Positions 1-6,679 of a DNA stretch of 14,973 nucleotides are shown here, piece by piece. Position 1 is the stretch's first letter; the number at the start of each line of letters is the position of its first letter. The notes beneath the pieces are model-generated. The model ran no database searches, was not told the origin of the DNA, and was given only the letters and a program-made list of their open reading frames with translations. This DNA comes from Stramenopiles sp. TOSAG23-3. Its lineage: Eukaryota; Sar. The stretch spans positions 1 through 14,973 of the forward strand of contig LT642538.1 in assembly GCA_900128585.1 (NCBI GenBank), written 5' to 3'. Position numbers and translations under genes: made by a program.

Positions 1-1
1 C

Positions 2-1147
2 ACCAAAAAAATGGGGAGAGGCGTTCTGAGCGGCCAAGAATGGTACTCACAGTCCGCTCATAGGGCTATCAACCAGGCCGTTGGGCGTGTGATTCGACAC
101 CGGTACGACTATGGGGCTGTATTTTTGTGCGACGAGCGATTCGGCAGCCCCCGAGGCATTCGGGGTATGTCCAAATGGCTAAAACCACTCTGTCGGCATT
201 TTTCTTCCTTTGGAGAAGCCAGCGGGTCTGCTGCGCGCTTCTTTAAAATGGCAAGGTCTACCCCTGAATGGAACTCTAAGGGGAAAAAATCTTCTGCCGC
301 TAAACCTTCGGCTGCGCTGGACACTAGCCTGAGCTCTGGGAGAGTGCCCGCCGCCATGGCGACGGGAATGAAACCATCGTCATCTTCGTCTCAATCTAAA
401 CCCAAAGCCGAGGGCGAAATTTTCTCGGGGGTAAGCAGCATCGTTCGCATGTACAAGTTGGACAGAAAAGATGCCCATTTGTACTCTGGACTTTCTCCAC
501 AAAACGGAAACAACACGTCGATTCTGGACGTGCTGACTAACAAAAAAAAAGGCAATATTTACAGCGGGCAGCTGCGGCAGGGTGGTATTTTTGGAAATGC
601 TGCTGACTCCTCTGGCAGTTTCGGCCACGGACCGCTTGGTTCTACGCTTTCTTCGCAGCAAGGGGCAATGGCTGTTCAGAACGCGCTGCCTCAAAAACGT
701 TCTCTCAACGACGTGGAAAAGGAAAAAAGAAGGGAAACGGCGCTGGATGCGAAGCTTGCAAAATTGAGAGGTCCGAGAGGAACAGTGGCAGGCCCACAAT
801 CGTCAGCCGCGCCCAGCAAATCAGAGGCAAAGAGTGTGCACGCAGACGCAAAGAAAGCACCCACAGCAAAAAGCGAAAATTTTGCAGCGAAGTTCGTCCA
901 AAACATCAAGAAGATGTTTGACCGTTCAGACTATGTTATGTTTCGAAATAACTTGAAAACTTTAAGCAAAGTCAAGAAAAGTGGGGACAACCCAGAGAAC
1001 AGGAGCAAAGGCCTGGTTGCCCTCCGTGCCCTGCGGGATACATTCCGGCAATACAATGACGAAGACCCAGAGCTTCTTTCAAAATTTTTGCCCTTTGTTC
1101 CCAAAATGTGCAGGGGTGATTTCAAGCGTCTTTTGAACAGCAATTGA
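2..1147 (+). CDS. RTEL1: RTEL1-like telomere/DNA-repair helicase, 3' part (5' end outside window)
   Basis: This is the C-terminal part of an XPD/FANCJ-class 5'-3' DNA helicase. The frame is open from base 2, so the gene begins before the window; the ATG at 11 is internal. Counting from that ATG, residues 6-44 carry LSGQEWY and helicase motif VI (INQAVGRVIRHR, arginines 26 and 29), followed by YGAVFLCDERF. The stretch MSKWLKPL to ARFFKMA (53-80) matches the RTEL1-specific segment after motif VI and argues against FANCJ. Residues ~85-290 are a Ser/Ala/Lys-rich linker with two similar motifs, LYSG and IYSG. Residues ~291-375 form a helical domain (KFVQNIKKMF, then FLPFVPKMC) resembling the harmonin-N-like domain of RTEL1 C-termini. 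No C4C4 RING or PIP box is visible. RTEL1 family members unwind D-loops, T-loops and G-quadruplexes; that role is inferred from the family. The ATPase and Fe-S parts lie outside the window. No intron appears in this part. Confidence 0.9.
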   Translation, partial: TKKMGRGVLSGQEWYSQSAHRAINQAVGRVIRHRYDYGAVFLCDERFGSPRGIRGMSKWLKPLCRHFSSFGEASGSAARFFKMARSTPEWNSKGKKSSAAKPSAALDTSLSSGRVPAAMATGMKPSSSSSQSKPKAEGEIFSGVSSIVRMYKLDRKDAHLYSGLSPQNGNNTSILDVLTNKKKGNIYSGQLRQGGIFGNAADSSGSFGHGPLGSTLSSQQGAMAVQNALPQKRSLNDVEKEKRRETALDAKLAKLRGPRGTVAGPQSSAAPSKSEAKSVHADAKKAPTAKSENFAAKFVQNIKKMFDRSDYVMFRNNLKTLSKVKKSGDNPENRSKGLVALRALRDTFRQYNDEDPELLSKFLPFVPKMCRGDFKRLLNSN

Positions 1148-1191
1148 AAGTTTTTTGAAAAGAAAGATTAGATATGTTGGGCTGTTGTGGT

Positions 1192-1197
1192 AATAAA
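1192..1197 (+). terminator. Putative polyadenylation signal AATAAA of the RTEL1-like gene
   Basis: AATAAA lies 45 bases after the TGA stop of the helicase gene, a usual distance for a cleavage/polyadenylation signal. It is a hexamer match only in AT-rich DNA; no transcript end can be seen. Confidence 0.4.
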
Positions 1198-1280
1198 TTA
1201 TGTACGAAGTACCCATTTACTAGAGGATCTCAGTCTTACTCATTCATCAGTGACGTACACAATATTAATATCTATCTTTT

Positions 1281-1308
1281 ACTTAAATAACAGCCAATTT
1301 TCTTGTTT
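1281..1308 (+). repeat. Dispersed 28-bp repeat, copy 1 (3' flank of RTEL1-like gene)
   Basis: This copy is identical over 28 bases to those at 6321-6348 and 6457-6484. The core is AATAACAGCCAATTTTCTTG, preceded by ACTTA and followed by TTT. It starts 134 bases after the helicase stop, in the gene's sense orientation. A 28-base identity about 5 kb from the other copies is not expected by chance even in AT-rich DNA. Confidence 0.85.
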
Positions 1309-1416
1309 CCACCACCACCACCCATACGTACTCGTAGTCTTTAAAAATCTTCATCATCGATCGCATAAGGCTCTTCCGTGCGACAACAGGGACACACCAT
1401 CATGGCGGTGGTGGTG
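1309..1416. repeat. CCA-type and GGT-type trinucleotide tracts in opposite orientation
   Basis: A (CCA)n tract at 1309-1322 is followed about 80 bases later by GGCGGTGGTGGTG at 1404-1416. The two could pair as a short GC-rich stem in RNA. Most likely these are independent microsatellites; a similar (TGG)n tract occurs at 12352-12365. Confidence 0.45.
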
Positions 1417-1446
1417 ACAACACGTTCTACGACACCACAGCTGCTA

Positions 1447-1476
1447 CTCTGATATAAATATATCGCTCTATCAGAG
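1447..1476 (+). promoter_or_regulatory. Inverted repeat CTCTGATA...TATCAGAG enclosing a TATA-like box
   Basis: Arms 1447-1454 and 1469-1476 are perfect 8-base complements separated by 14 bases. TATAAATA at 1453-1460 overlaps the left arm and the loop. It lies about 235 bases before the MFS ATG, so it could be a core promoter element for that gene, but the spacer is AT-rich and TATA-like strings are expected by chance. Confidence 0.3.
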
Positions 1477-1694
1477 AGCTAAAAAAAAATAATTATTATT
1501 TAATCGAGACTTTAGAGAGAGACTATTTGAAAGAAAATAATATAATATTTTTTATTACTGTTGTGTTGAATTTGTTGTAATGATTAACTAGAAAGCTGAA
1601 TAAGGAATCCTTTTTAACAATTTTGTTAAAGTATTTCATTGATAAAATTAAAGGAGGGATTACCATTTGTGTAGGTAAAATATTTAAAGGAACT

Positions 1695-3257
1695 ATGCCG
1701 GGAATGCGTTCTGAAACGGGAACGCCTGTCTTGTCTGATGATCAAATCAACAACCTGCTCATGAGACCATCGCCGGCGGGTTCGGTCCCGTCGAATTCTC
1801 CCCACGTATCGCAAAGTCGATCTGCTACGCGAACAGGTCCTTTGTACAAAACATCTATGCTCGCTTCTTCACCTGCAACTGTGCCGTCTGAAACAAGGGG
1901 TAATAAATCGCTGCAGAATGGGCTTACATCGTCGAGTAGACTGCTGACAACTGAACCTGGGGAAACGGAACTTCTGGACGAGGACTCGTCGTCCTGCTTT
2001 AACATTTTTCTCTTGTTGAAGGTCTTGTTTTTTCTTGGGGGGCTCTCCGGCTCAACGTGGGGAAGATATTGCACTATTTTTTATGCAAGTAAAGGCCTGG
2101 ATCCGTTTCAAATAGGCGTTATCGGCGGAACAATGCCGTTCGTCCAACTGATAGCTCAGCCGTTTTGGGGGGTTATTGCTGACAAATTCCGAAACAGGAA
2201 GCTTGTGTTTATGTTCACCTCTGCTTTGTCCACGTTGTCCATTCTGAGCTTAGCATACGACGAATTCTCTGACCGGTACTGGAAAATATTATTAATTTCG
2301 GCAATTACGTCTGCGTTCGTAAGCGGGGGAATCATTGATGCGTATGCCGTTGACGAGTTAAAAAAGCGGGGCAGAGCAGATGATTACGGGCGCTTGCGCT
2401 TGTGGGCGGCTGTCTCGTGGGGATCCGGGAACTGTATTATGGGTTTCATCACAGACAAGTATGGGTTTTCTTCCGTGTTTTACATCTTTGGTGGGTTCCA
2501 ATTTTTCAACTTGGTTTTGACCGGCTATTTTATCCCAGATCGCACGGTGGACGAGGCAGCCGCGATCGTCGGAGGCAAAAGCAGCCCTCCGCTGAGTGTG
2601 CTTCTTGTAGCATTGACCCGCATGCGAGTGCTGGTGTTGCTAATATTGATCGGTGTGTTTGGCGCAGGGTTCGCGGTAGTGGACCGGTTGCTCTTCGTTT
2701 ACTTGATAGATTCGTTCCAAGCCTCGAAATTGTTGTGCGGCCTTACTGTTGGCATGACGGTCTTATTTGAATTGCCTATTTTTTATTATGGAAAATCGAT
2801 TTTGAAAACGATGGGCCCCCAGGTTATGATGGCCATTGCAATGGTTGCTTTTTTAATCCGTATGTTTGGGTATGCAATTTTGACAAAAGAAACCCTTAAC
2901 TACATATTGCTCCTGGAACTTCTCCATGGCCTAACGTTTGCTATGATGTGGACTGCAACTGTGAGCATTGTAAGCAAGATTTCTCCGGCAGGGTGGAAAA
3001 CAGCGACGATGACGATCGTCCAAGCGTTCATGTATTGCTTAGGGGGAGGCACGGGGTCTATTGTTGGAGGCTGGGCTGCCCAACGTTATGGGTTTCAAAC
3101 GATGTACAGGGGCACAGGGGTTTTATTTTGTGCAGTTCTGTTGGTTCATTTGACAGCGTGGGGGTGTGGGCTTTTTAACTTTGGAGACATCAAGGATGAG
3201 AGAAAGCAAGAAGATGACAGCGGCGCTCAGTACGGAGCACTTGAAAATGCAGAATAA
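1695..3257 (+). CDS. MFS_1_like (MFSD6/LacY-like) membrane transporter, 520 aa
   Basis: A major facilitator superfamily carrier. The ATG at 1695 (A at -3) is the first in frame; the frame is open 5' of it but has only a TTG, and a second ATG follows at 1704. Residues 1-102 are a Ser/Thr-rich, probably cytosolic tail. About 12 hydrophobic segments fill ~103-495. Hallmarks are the motif-A-like GVIADKFRNRK (159-169) after TM2, YGRLRLWAAVSWG (231-243) in the TM4-5 region, and ELLHGLTFAMMW (408-419), a signature of the MFS_1_like family (MFSD6, LacY and nucleoside:H+ symporter relatives), then GGGTGSIVGG (450-459) and an acidic C-terminal tail. The 6+6 layout is complete and length is normal plus the tail. 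The substrate cannot be read from sequence. No intron is visible. Confidence 0.88.
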   Translation: MPGMRSETGTPVLSDDQINNLLMRPSPAGSVPSNSPHVSQSRSATRTGPLYKTSMLASSPATVPSETRGNKSLQNGLTSSSRLLTTEPGETELLDEDSSSCFNIFLLLKVLFFLGGLSGSTWGRYCTIFYASKGLDPFQIGVIGGTMPFVQLIAQPFWGVIADKFRNRKLVFMFTSALSTLSILSLAYDEFSDRYWKILLISAITSAFVSGGIIDAYAVDELKKRGRADDYGRLRLWAAVSWGSGNCIMGFITDKYGFSSVFYIFGGFQFFNLVLTGYFIPDRTVDEAAAIVGGKSSPPLSVLLVALTRMRVLVLLILIGVFGAGFAVVDRLLFVYLIDSFQASKLLCGLTVGMTVLFELPIFYYGKSILKTMGPQVMMAIAMVAFLIRMFGYAILTKETLNYILLLELLHGLTFAMMWTATVSIVSKISPAGWKTATMTIVQAFMYCLGGGTGSIVGGWAAQRYGFQTMYRGTGVLFCAVLLVHLTAWGCGLFNFGDIKDERKQEDDSGAQYGALENAE

Positions 3258-3428
3258 AATGGGGCGATGTACATCTCAACAATAATTCGTACACAGTATT
3301 ATACCAAGTAACCGCAGTATTTTGTAGTACCGAAATTAATATAGTGAGGAGCGCGGTATTGTAATAAAAACCGAAAAAATATTATAATATTTAATGTTAA
3401 AAAAACTTTATTTTAATTACTTAATAAA
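3253..3428 (+). terminator. Cluster of three AATAAA hexamers after the MFS gene
   Basis: AATAAA occurs at 3253-3258 (overlapping the TAA stop), 3363-3368 and 3423-3428. The second, 106 bases past the stop, is the most plausible polyadenylation signal; the first would leave almost no 3' UTR. Which one is used cannot be told from sequence. Confidence 0.35.
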
Positions 3429-3449
3429 AATAACAGTCATAGCCAAATT
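3411..3449 (+). repeat. Degenerate copy of the dispersed repeat (3' flank of MFS gene)
   Basis: TTTTAATTACTTAA is followed, after an A/T insertion, by AATAACAG and, after five extra bases, GCCAAATT. This is the same order as the intact repeat with its usual 5' neighbour TTTAATTACTT (compare 6313-6340). It starts 154 bases after the MFS stop, in sense orientation. The two insertions make homology likely but not certain. Confidence 0.4.
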
Positions 3450-3631
3450 AGATCCGAAAATCGGTGAAGTGGTTGTCTCCTATTGCCTGTACTTTTTCAC
3501 TAGGCGCAAATGTCCAGGCACAGAGCACCGACTAACTTTTGGGGGGCATTTTTTTTGCTATACGGATTTTTAGTTAACAATTCAAAAAAACTAATAATCG
3601 CATTTTCAATTGCGCTTTGGTATAATTCAAA

Positions 3632-3662
3632 CCAATTATTGACCCACTGCAGCAGTATAAAA
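3632..3662 (+). promoter_or_regulatory. Candidate core promoter (CCAAT + TATAAAA) of the glycosidase gene
   Basis: CCAAT at 3632-3636 and TATAAAA at 3656-3662 lie 75-105 bases before the ATG at 3737. With a transcription start ~30 bases past TATA, the leader would be about 45-50 bases. This rests on motif matching and position only. Confidence 0.35.
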
Positions 3663-3736
3663 TCGTGCACAATTTTTACTGACTCTGCTACGATATGGCC
3701 AAAACGCTTTTTCATTGACATTTTGACTGTGTGAAA

Positions 3737-6211
3737 ATGATCCAAACAATTATTTTCTGTATTTTTGTCGGCGTCGCCGGGTGGTTGGTGCGAAGCGCTG
3801 GTGCAGTGGCCGCCTGGGACACAGTGACCTTCGATAAGCCCACGTCCGAGCCTGGCAAGAACGTTGGGGGGATGCCAATAATCTCAGGAGGAATGCCGAT
3901 TGGAAATGGAGAAACGACGGCGCTTGTGTTTCCTCTGATAGATCCTTTGGTGGCCACAGGCGGGTTCCAACTCGAACCGGGCGTGCATTTGTGGATTGGA
4001 ATGACTACTGCCATGGCCTCCGATCAAAGTTTGATGCCGCTGGCTGTAGTGTCCGTTGTCACGAAGCCACCGTTGGGGACAGAAGCCTTCGCTCAGACCT
4101 TGCACCTCCGAAATGCAAGCGTTGAGGTCAAAACACCAAAAGGAAGCGTCGCAATTTGGGTGGATGCACTCACCAATAAAATAACTGTTCGCGCCAATTT
4201 GGCGGTTGAAAGTGAAGTAACAGTCACCCTTAAGTCGCTTCGACCAAGTCGCCGGTTTGTGTACGGTGGAAGGTGCTACAACGCGACAGCGGCGGCTGAC
4301 GAATTTATGCCACAATATGACGGCACAAATTCGATCGGGTTGTCGCATAGAAACATGGATGAGGATCTTTCCTGGCAAAACGAGCCAGGGTTCTTCAATT
4401 CCACGCTAAAACAGCAGGGCCTCGGGGCATTTGCAGAAAACCTCCAAGCAGGCGACCGCTGGAGACATCGACAGTTCGGTCTGGTGGCGTCCGGCAGTGG
4501 GTTTGTCACCAGAAATTCCAGCAGCCTTGTCGCTGTAAGTACTAAAACGGCAGATGTGACCATCACCACATTGTCTCGGCAAACGAGCACTCCAGAAGAG
4601 TGGCAAACGGAGATTGCCACGATGCATCGAGAGCATCTCGCAGATGACTCTGCGAAGGCATTTGCTTCGCATGATTCTTTCTGGAAATCCTTTTGGAACA
4701 ACTCGCACATTTGGGTGTCGTCGGGCAACCAAAGCAACGCTGGCCAACATGACGCGTTGACAACACGATACGCACAAAACCGTTATGTACAGGCCATTCA
4801 GGCGGGCACGTGGGTTCCGATTAAATTTAATGGTATGACATTCATGCCGCAATTGCCTCCGGACACGATCAATACAGGGCCTGCCTTTCGGGAATGGGGG
4901 TCCAGTAATTGGTGGCAGAACACCCGACTTGCATACTGGAATATGGCAGCTGCTGGTGACTTTTCACAACTTCGTACCATCTTTGACTACTACCTGCAAA
5001 TGATCCCTTTTCTGGAAACGCGCACTGCGGCCGCTTTTAACCATTCAGGGCTCTATGTAACAGAAACGAAAACACTTTTCGGGGCGTATGATCCGTGTGA
5101 CTACGGCACCGCAGCGGAGAATCGTTCTGAGTCCGACCTCAATTTTGGATACGAAGAGTCTCGATTTCTAAAGTTTGATTTCGGCGGCGATGCAGGACTC
5201 CCAGAGCTTTGTGTGATGTTGCTTGACTACTATGCGTACACTCTGGACGATGATGCTATGGCAATGTACATGCCACTTCTAACAGGGACGTTAGATTTTT
5301 TTGCCAGGCACTACGGGGATGTAGAACGTCTTGCTGCATCTGATCTGCAGCTCAACATCTTTCCGGCACAGGCTCTCGAAACGTATCAGTGCCCGATTTG
5401 GCCTGCCACCGATTTCAACTGTCCGACGAACGACCACCCCACCGTGGCGGCACTGTATGTGCTGACAGAGAGGGCCCAAGAACTTCCACTCCGCTTTTCA
5501 ACAGAGGCGCAAAGAGCCCAATGGTTAGCACTGGAGAAAGTATTGCCTGCCATACCCATGACAACAGAGAACGGCATCAGCGTGGTCTCCCCATACGAAA
5601 CATTTGATCGGCCAAGCACCCAACATTTGTCAAATGATGAAACCCCGGAGCTGTATTCGACCCATCCATTCAGACTCTTTACTTTGGGCAGATCTCGTCT
5701 GCCCGGAAACCGCAAACGAAACATTGCGCCATCGATTTACTGTCTTGAAACATCACAAAGACAAACCTGCAGAAATGCAGACCTTAACACAGGCTGGGTA
5801 CAGGGGCTTTTGAATGCGGCGCTGCTAGGGCGCGCCAAAAAGGCCGCGGAGGACACCCTCGCTCGAGCCCAAACACCACCCGCAAAGGGTTATCGGTTTC
5901 CTGCTTTTGCCCCCCATGAGCAAGACTATGAACCCTCGGAGGATCATTTGGCCAACATGGCAACAGCGCTTCAGCTGATGCTGCTGTCCCCTGCGGATGA
6001 TGGGCTGAATGGTGGCGGCGCTCTACTATTCCCAGCTTGGCCCTGCAGCTGGGACGTTGATTTTAAGATCAGGGCGCCACGGAACACTACCGTATCTGGG
6101 AAGTTTGCCCAGGGAAAACTTTTGGAGCTGATTGTGGCACCGCCTGAGCGCAAAGCGTTCATTGAGGTGTTGCCGTGTCAAGACATTGGTGACACAAGTA
6201 GATTAGACTAG
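3737..6211 (+). CDS. Secreted DUF5703/GH95-like glycoside hydrolase, 824 aa
   Basis: A secreted carbohydrate-active enzyme with the (alpha/alpha)6 six-hairpin architecture. The ATG at 3737 (A at -3) is followed by a clear signal peptide: hydrophobic residues 4-18 and small residues AGAVAA at 21-26, so cleavage is likely near residue 26. The mature N-terminus has the DUF5703-type GGMPIGNGE motif (residues 51-59) in a beta-rich domain to ~300. The helical domain follows, with NWWQNTRLAYWNMAAAGDF (from ~391), a YDPCDYG stretch, and the C-terminal LLFPAWPCSWDVDFKIRAP typical of GH95/DUF5703 proteins. Length fits the family. Many N-glycosylation sequons (LRNAS, YNATA, FNST, RNSS, WNNS, FNHS, ENRS) fit export. 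The substrate is unknown: GH95 enzymes cut alpha-L-fucosides or galactosides, and I cannot place the catalytic residues. It is convergent with the ABC gene. Confidence 0.85.
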   Translation: MIQTIIFCIFVGVAGWLVRSAGAVAAWDTVTFDKPTSEPGKNVGGMPIISGGMPIGNGETTALVFPLIDPLVATGGFQLEPGVHLWIGMTTAMASDQSLMPLAVVSVVTKPPLGTEAFAQTLHLRNASVEVKTPKGSVAIWVDALTNKITVRANLAVESEVTVTLKSLRPSRRFVYGGRCYNATAAADEFMPQYDGTNSIGLSHRNMDEDLSWQNEPGFFNSTLKQQGLGAFAENLQAGDRWRHRQFGLVASGSGFVTRNSSSLVAVSTKTADVTITTLSRQTSTPEEWQTEIATMHREHLADDSAKAFASHDSFWKSFWNNSHIWVSSGNQSNAGQHDALTTRYAQNRYVQAIQAGTWVPIKFNGMTFMPQLPPDTINTGPAFREWGSSNWWQNTRLAYWNMAAAGDFSQLRTIFDYYLQMIPFLETRTAAAFNHSGLYVTETKTLFGAYDPCDYGTAAENRSESDLNFGYEESRFLKFDFGGDAGLPELCVMLLDYYAYTLDDDAMAMYMPLLTGTLDFFARHYGDVERLAASDLQLNIFPAQALETYQCPIWPATDFNCPTNDHPTVAALYVLTERAQELPLRFSTEAQRAQWLALEKVLPAIPMTTENGISVVSPYETFDRPSTQHLSNDETPELYSTHPFRLFTLGRSRLPGNRKRNIAPSIYCLETSQRQTCRNADLNTGWVQGLLNAALLGRAKKAAEDTLARAQTPPAKGYRFPAFAPHEQDYEPSEDHLANMATALQLMLLSPADDGLNGGGALLFPAWPCSWDVDFKIRAPRNTTVSGKFAQGKLLELIVAPPERKAFIEVLPCQDIGDTSRLD

Positions 6212-6389
6212 ACCAAACTTGGAAAAAATATATTTCATTTAGTTTAATATTAAAAACAAACACCGGTGGCGGTTATTTATGTGTATTTAAAATATGGGTA
6301 TGAGGACGCTAAATTTAATTACTTAAATAACAGCCAATTTTCTTGTTTTTATTTAAAATATGTATCATTAGTTTTTTTGTATCTTTTTT

Positions 6390-6395
6390 AATAAA
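6390..6395 (+). terminator. Putative polyadenylation signal of the glycosidase gene
   Basis: AATAAA lies 179 bases after the TAG stop, inside the repeat cluster and just before the inverted repeat copy. This is a motif match in AT-rich DNA; alternatives without the exact hexamer are possible. Confidence 0.3.
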
Positions 6396-6501
6396 GCGAA
6401 AAATTTGGCTGTTATTTAAAGTTTAGGGTATGAGGACGCTAAATTTAATTATTAATACTTAAATAACAGCCAATTTTCTTGTTTTTTTTAATTTAATTAA
6501 G

Positions 6502-6507
6502 TTTATT
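6502..6507 (-). terminator. Putative polyadenylation signal of the ABCC gene
   Basis: TTTATT on the plus strand reads AATAAA on the minus strand, 173 bases past the ABC stop. A second one lies at 6348-6353. Both are inside the repeat cluster and neither is proven. Confidence 0.3.
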
Positions 6508-6679
6508 AATTTTTAATTACTTAAAAAACAGCCAATTTTCTTGTTTTTTTATAATTTAAGTTAATACAAATTTGTTTTTTGTGTATTAAAAAGTAACAGC
6601 CAATATTCTTGTTTAAAAAAAGAAAAAGAAGGTGTCAGTTCAAGAACAATATCTCCTCCTAAATTGAAGCAATTAAACC

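Larger units (their letters stand above)
1148..1694. other. Intergenic region between the RTEL1-like and MFS genes
   Basis: This AT-rich spacer holds the 3' flank of the helicase gene (AATAAA at 1192), one copy of the dispersed 28-bp repeat (1281-1308), a CCA-type microsatellite (1309-1322) facing a GGT-type tract (1404-1416), and a small inverted repeat around a TATA-like sequence (1447-1476). The last 200 bases are A/T-rich and presumably contain the promoter and leader of the MFS gene. A 76-codon open stretch over 1187-1417 begins at GTG and looks like chance. Confidence 0.7.
3258..3736. other. Intergenic region between the MFS and glycosidase genes
   Basis: The first half is AT-rich 3' flank of the MFS gene, with AATAAA hexamers and a degenerate copy of the dispersed repeat (3411-3449). 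The second half (about 3450-3736) is less AT-rich and holds a CCAAT and TATAAAA pair just before the glycosidase start. Small opposing open stretches over 3500-3745 encode nothing recognisable. Confidence 0.65.
6296..6614 (+). repeat. Repeat cluster: four direct copies and one inverted copy of the 28-bp repeat, plus a 26-bp duplicated block
   Basis: Direct copies: 6321-6348 and 6457-6484 (identical to 1281-1308), 6519-6546 (one mismatch) and 6587-6614 (degenerate). An inverted, imperfect copy lies at 6394-6422. A 26-base block containing GGGTATGAGGACGCTAAATT precedes the first two copies exactly, at 6296-6321 and 6426-6451, so a unit of about 130 bases has been duplicated. The inverted copy lies between them and shares a perfect 13-base complement, AAATAACAGCCAA, allowing a hairpin in RNA or DNA. 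Confidence 0.85.
6212..6679. other. Convergent (tail-to-tail) spacer between the glycosidase and ABCC genes
   Basis: This 468-base, very AT-rich stretch separates two stop codons and is mostly occupied by a repeat cluster (6296-6614). It holds AATAAA on + at 6390-6395 (179 bases after the glycosidase stop) and AATAAA on - at 6502-6507 (173 bases after the ABC stop), so the 3' UTRs may nearly meet or overlap. There is no coding potential. Confidence 0.75.

Noticed and set aside
1187-1417. 76-codon open stretch after the helicase gene
   Set aside because: It begins at GTG, crosses the dispersed repeat and the CCA microsatellite, and has no protein-like features.
1623-1694. N-terminal extension of the MFS protein from a TTG codon
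   Set aside because: In a eukaryotic nuclear gene the ATG at 1695 with A at -3 is the better start. The same reasoning moves the glycosidase start from GTG 3731 to ATG 3737 and the ABC start from TTG 11677 to ATG 11602.
3258-3360. ACCGCAGTATT / GCGGTATT partial repeats after the MFS gene
   Set aside because: The matches are short (7-9 bases) and imperfect, with no consistent spacing or symmetry.
3500-3745. Small opposing open frames just before the glycosidase gene
   Set aside because: They occupy the probable promoter and leader of the glycosidase; their product resembles nothing known and neither strand has further support.
6296-6614. CRISPR array
   Set aside because: The repeats are unevenly spaced, one is inverted, spacers are AT-rich and unlike CRISPR spacers, no cas genes are present, and the DNA is eukaryotic.
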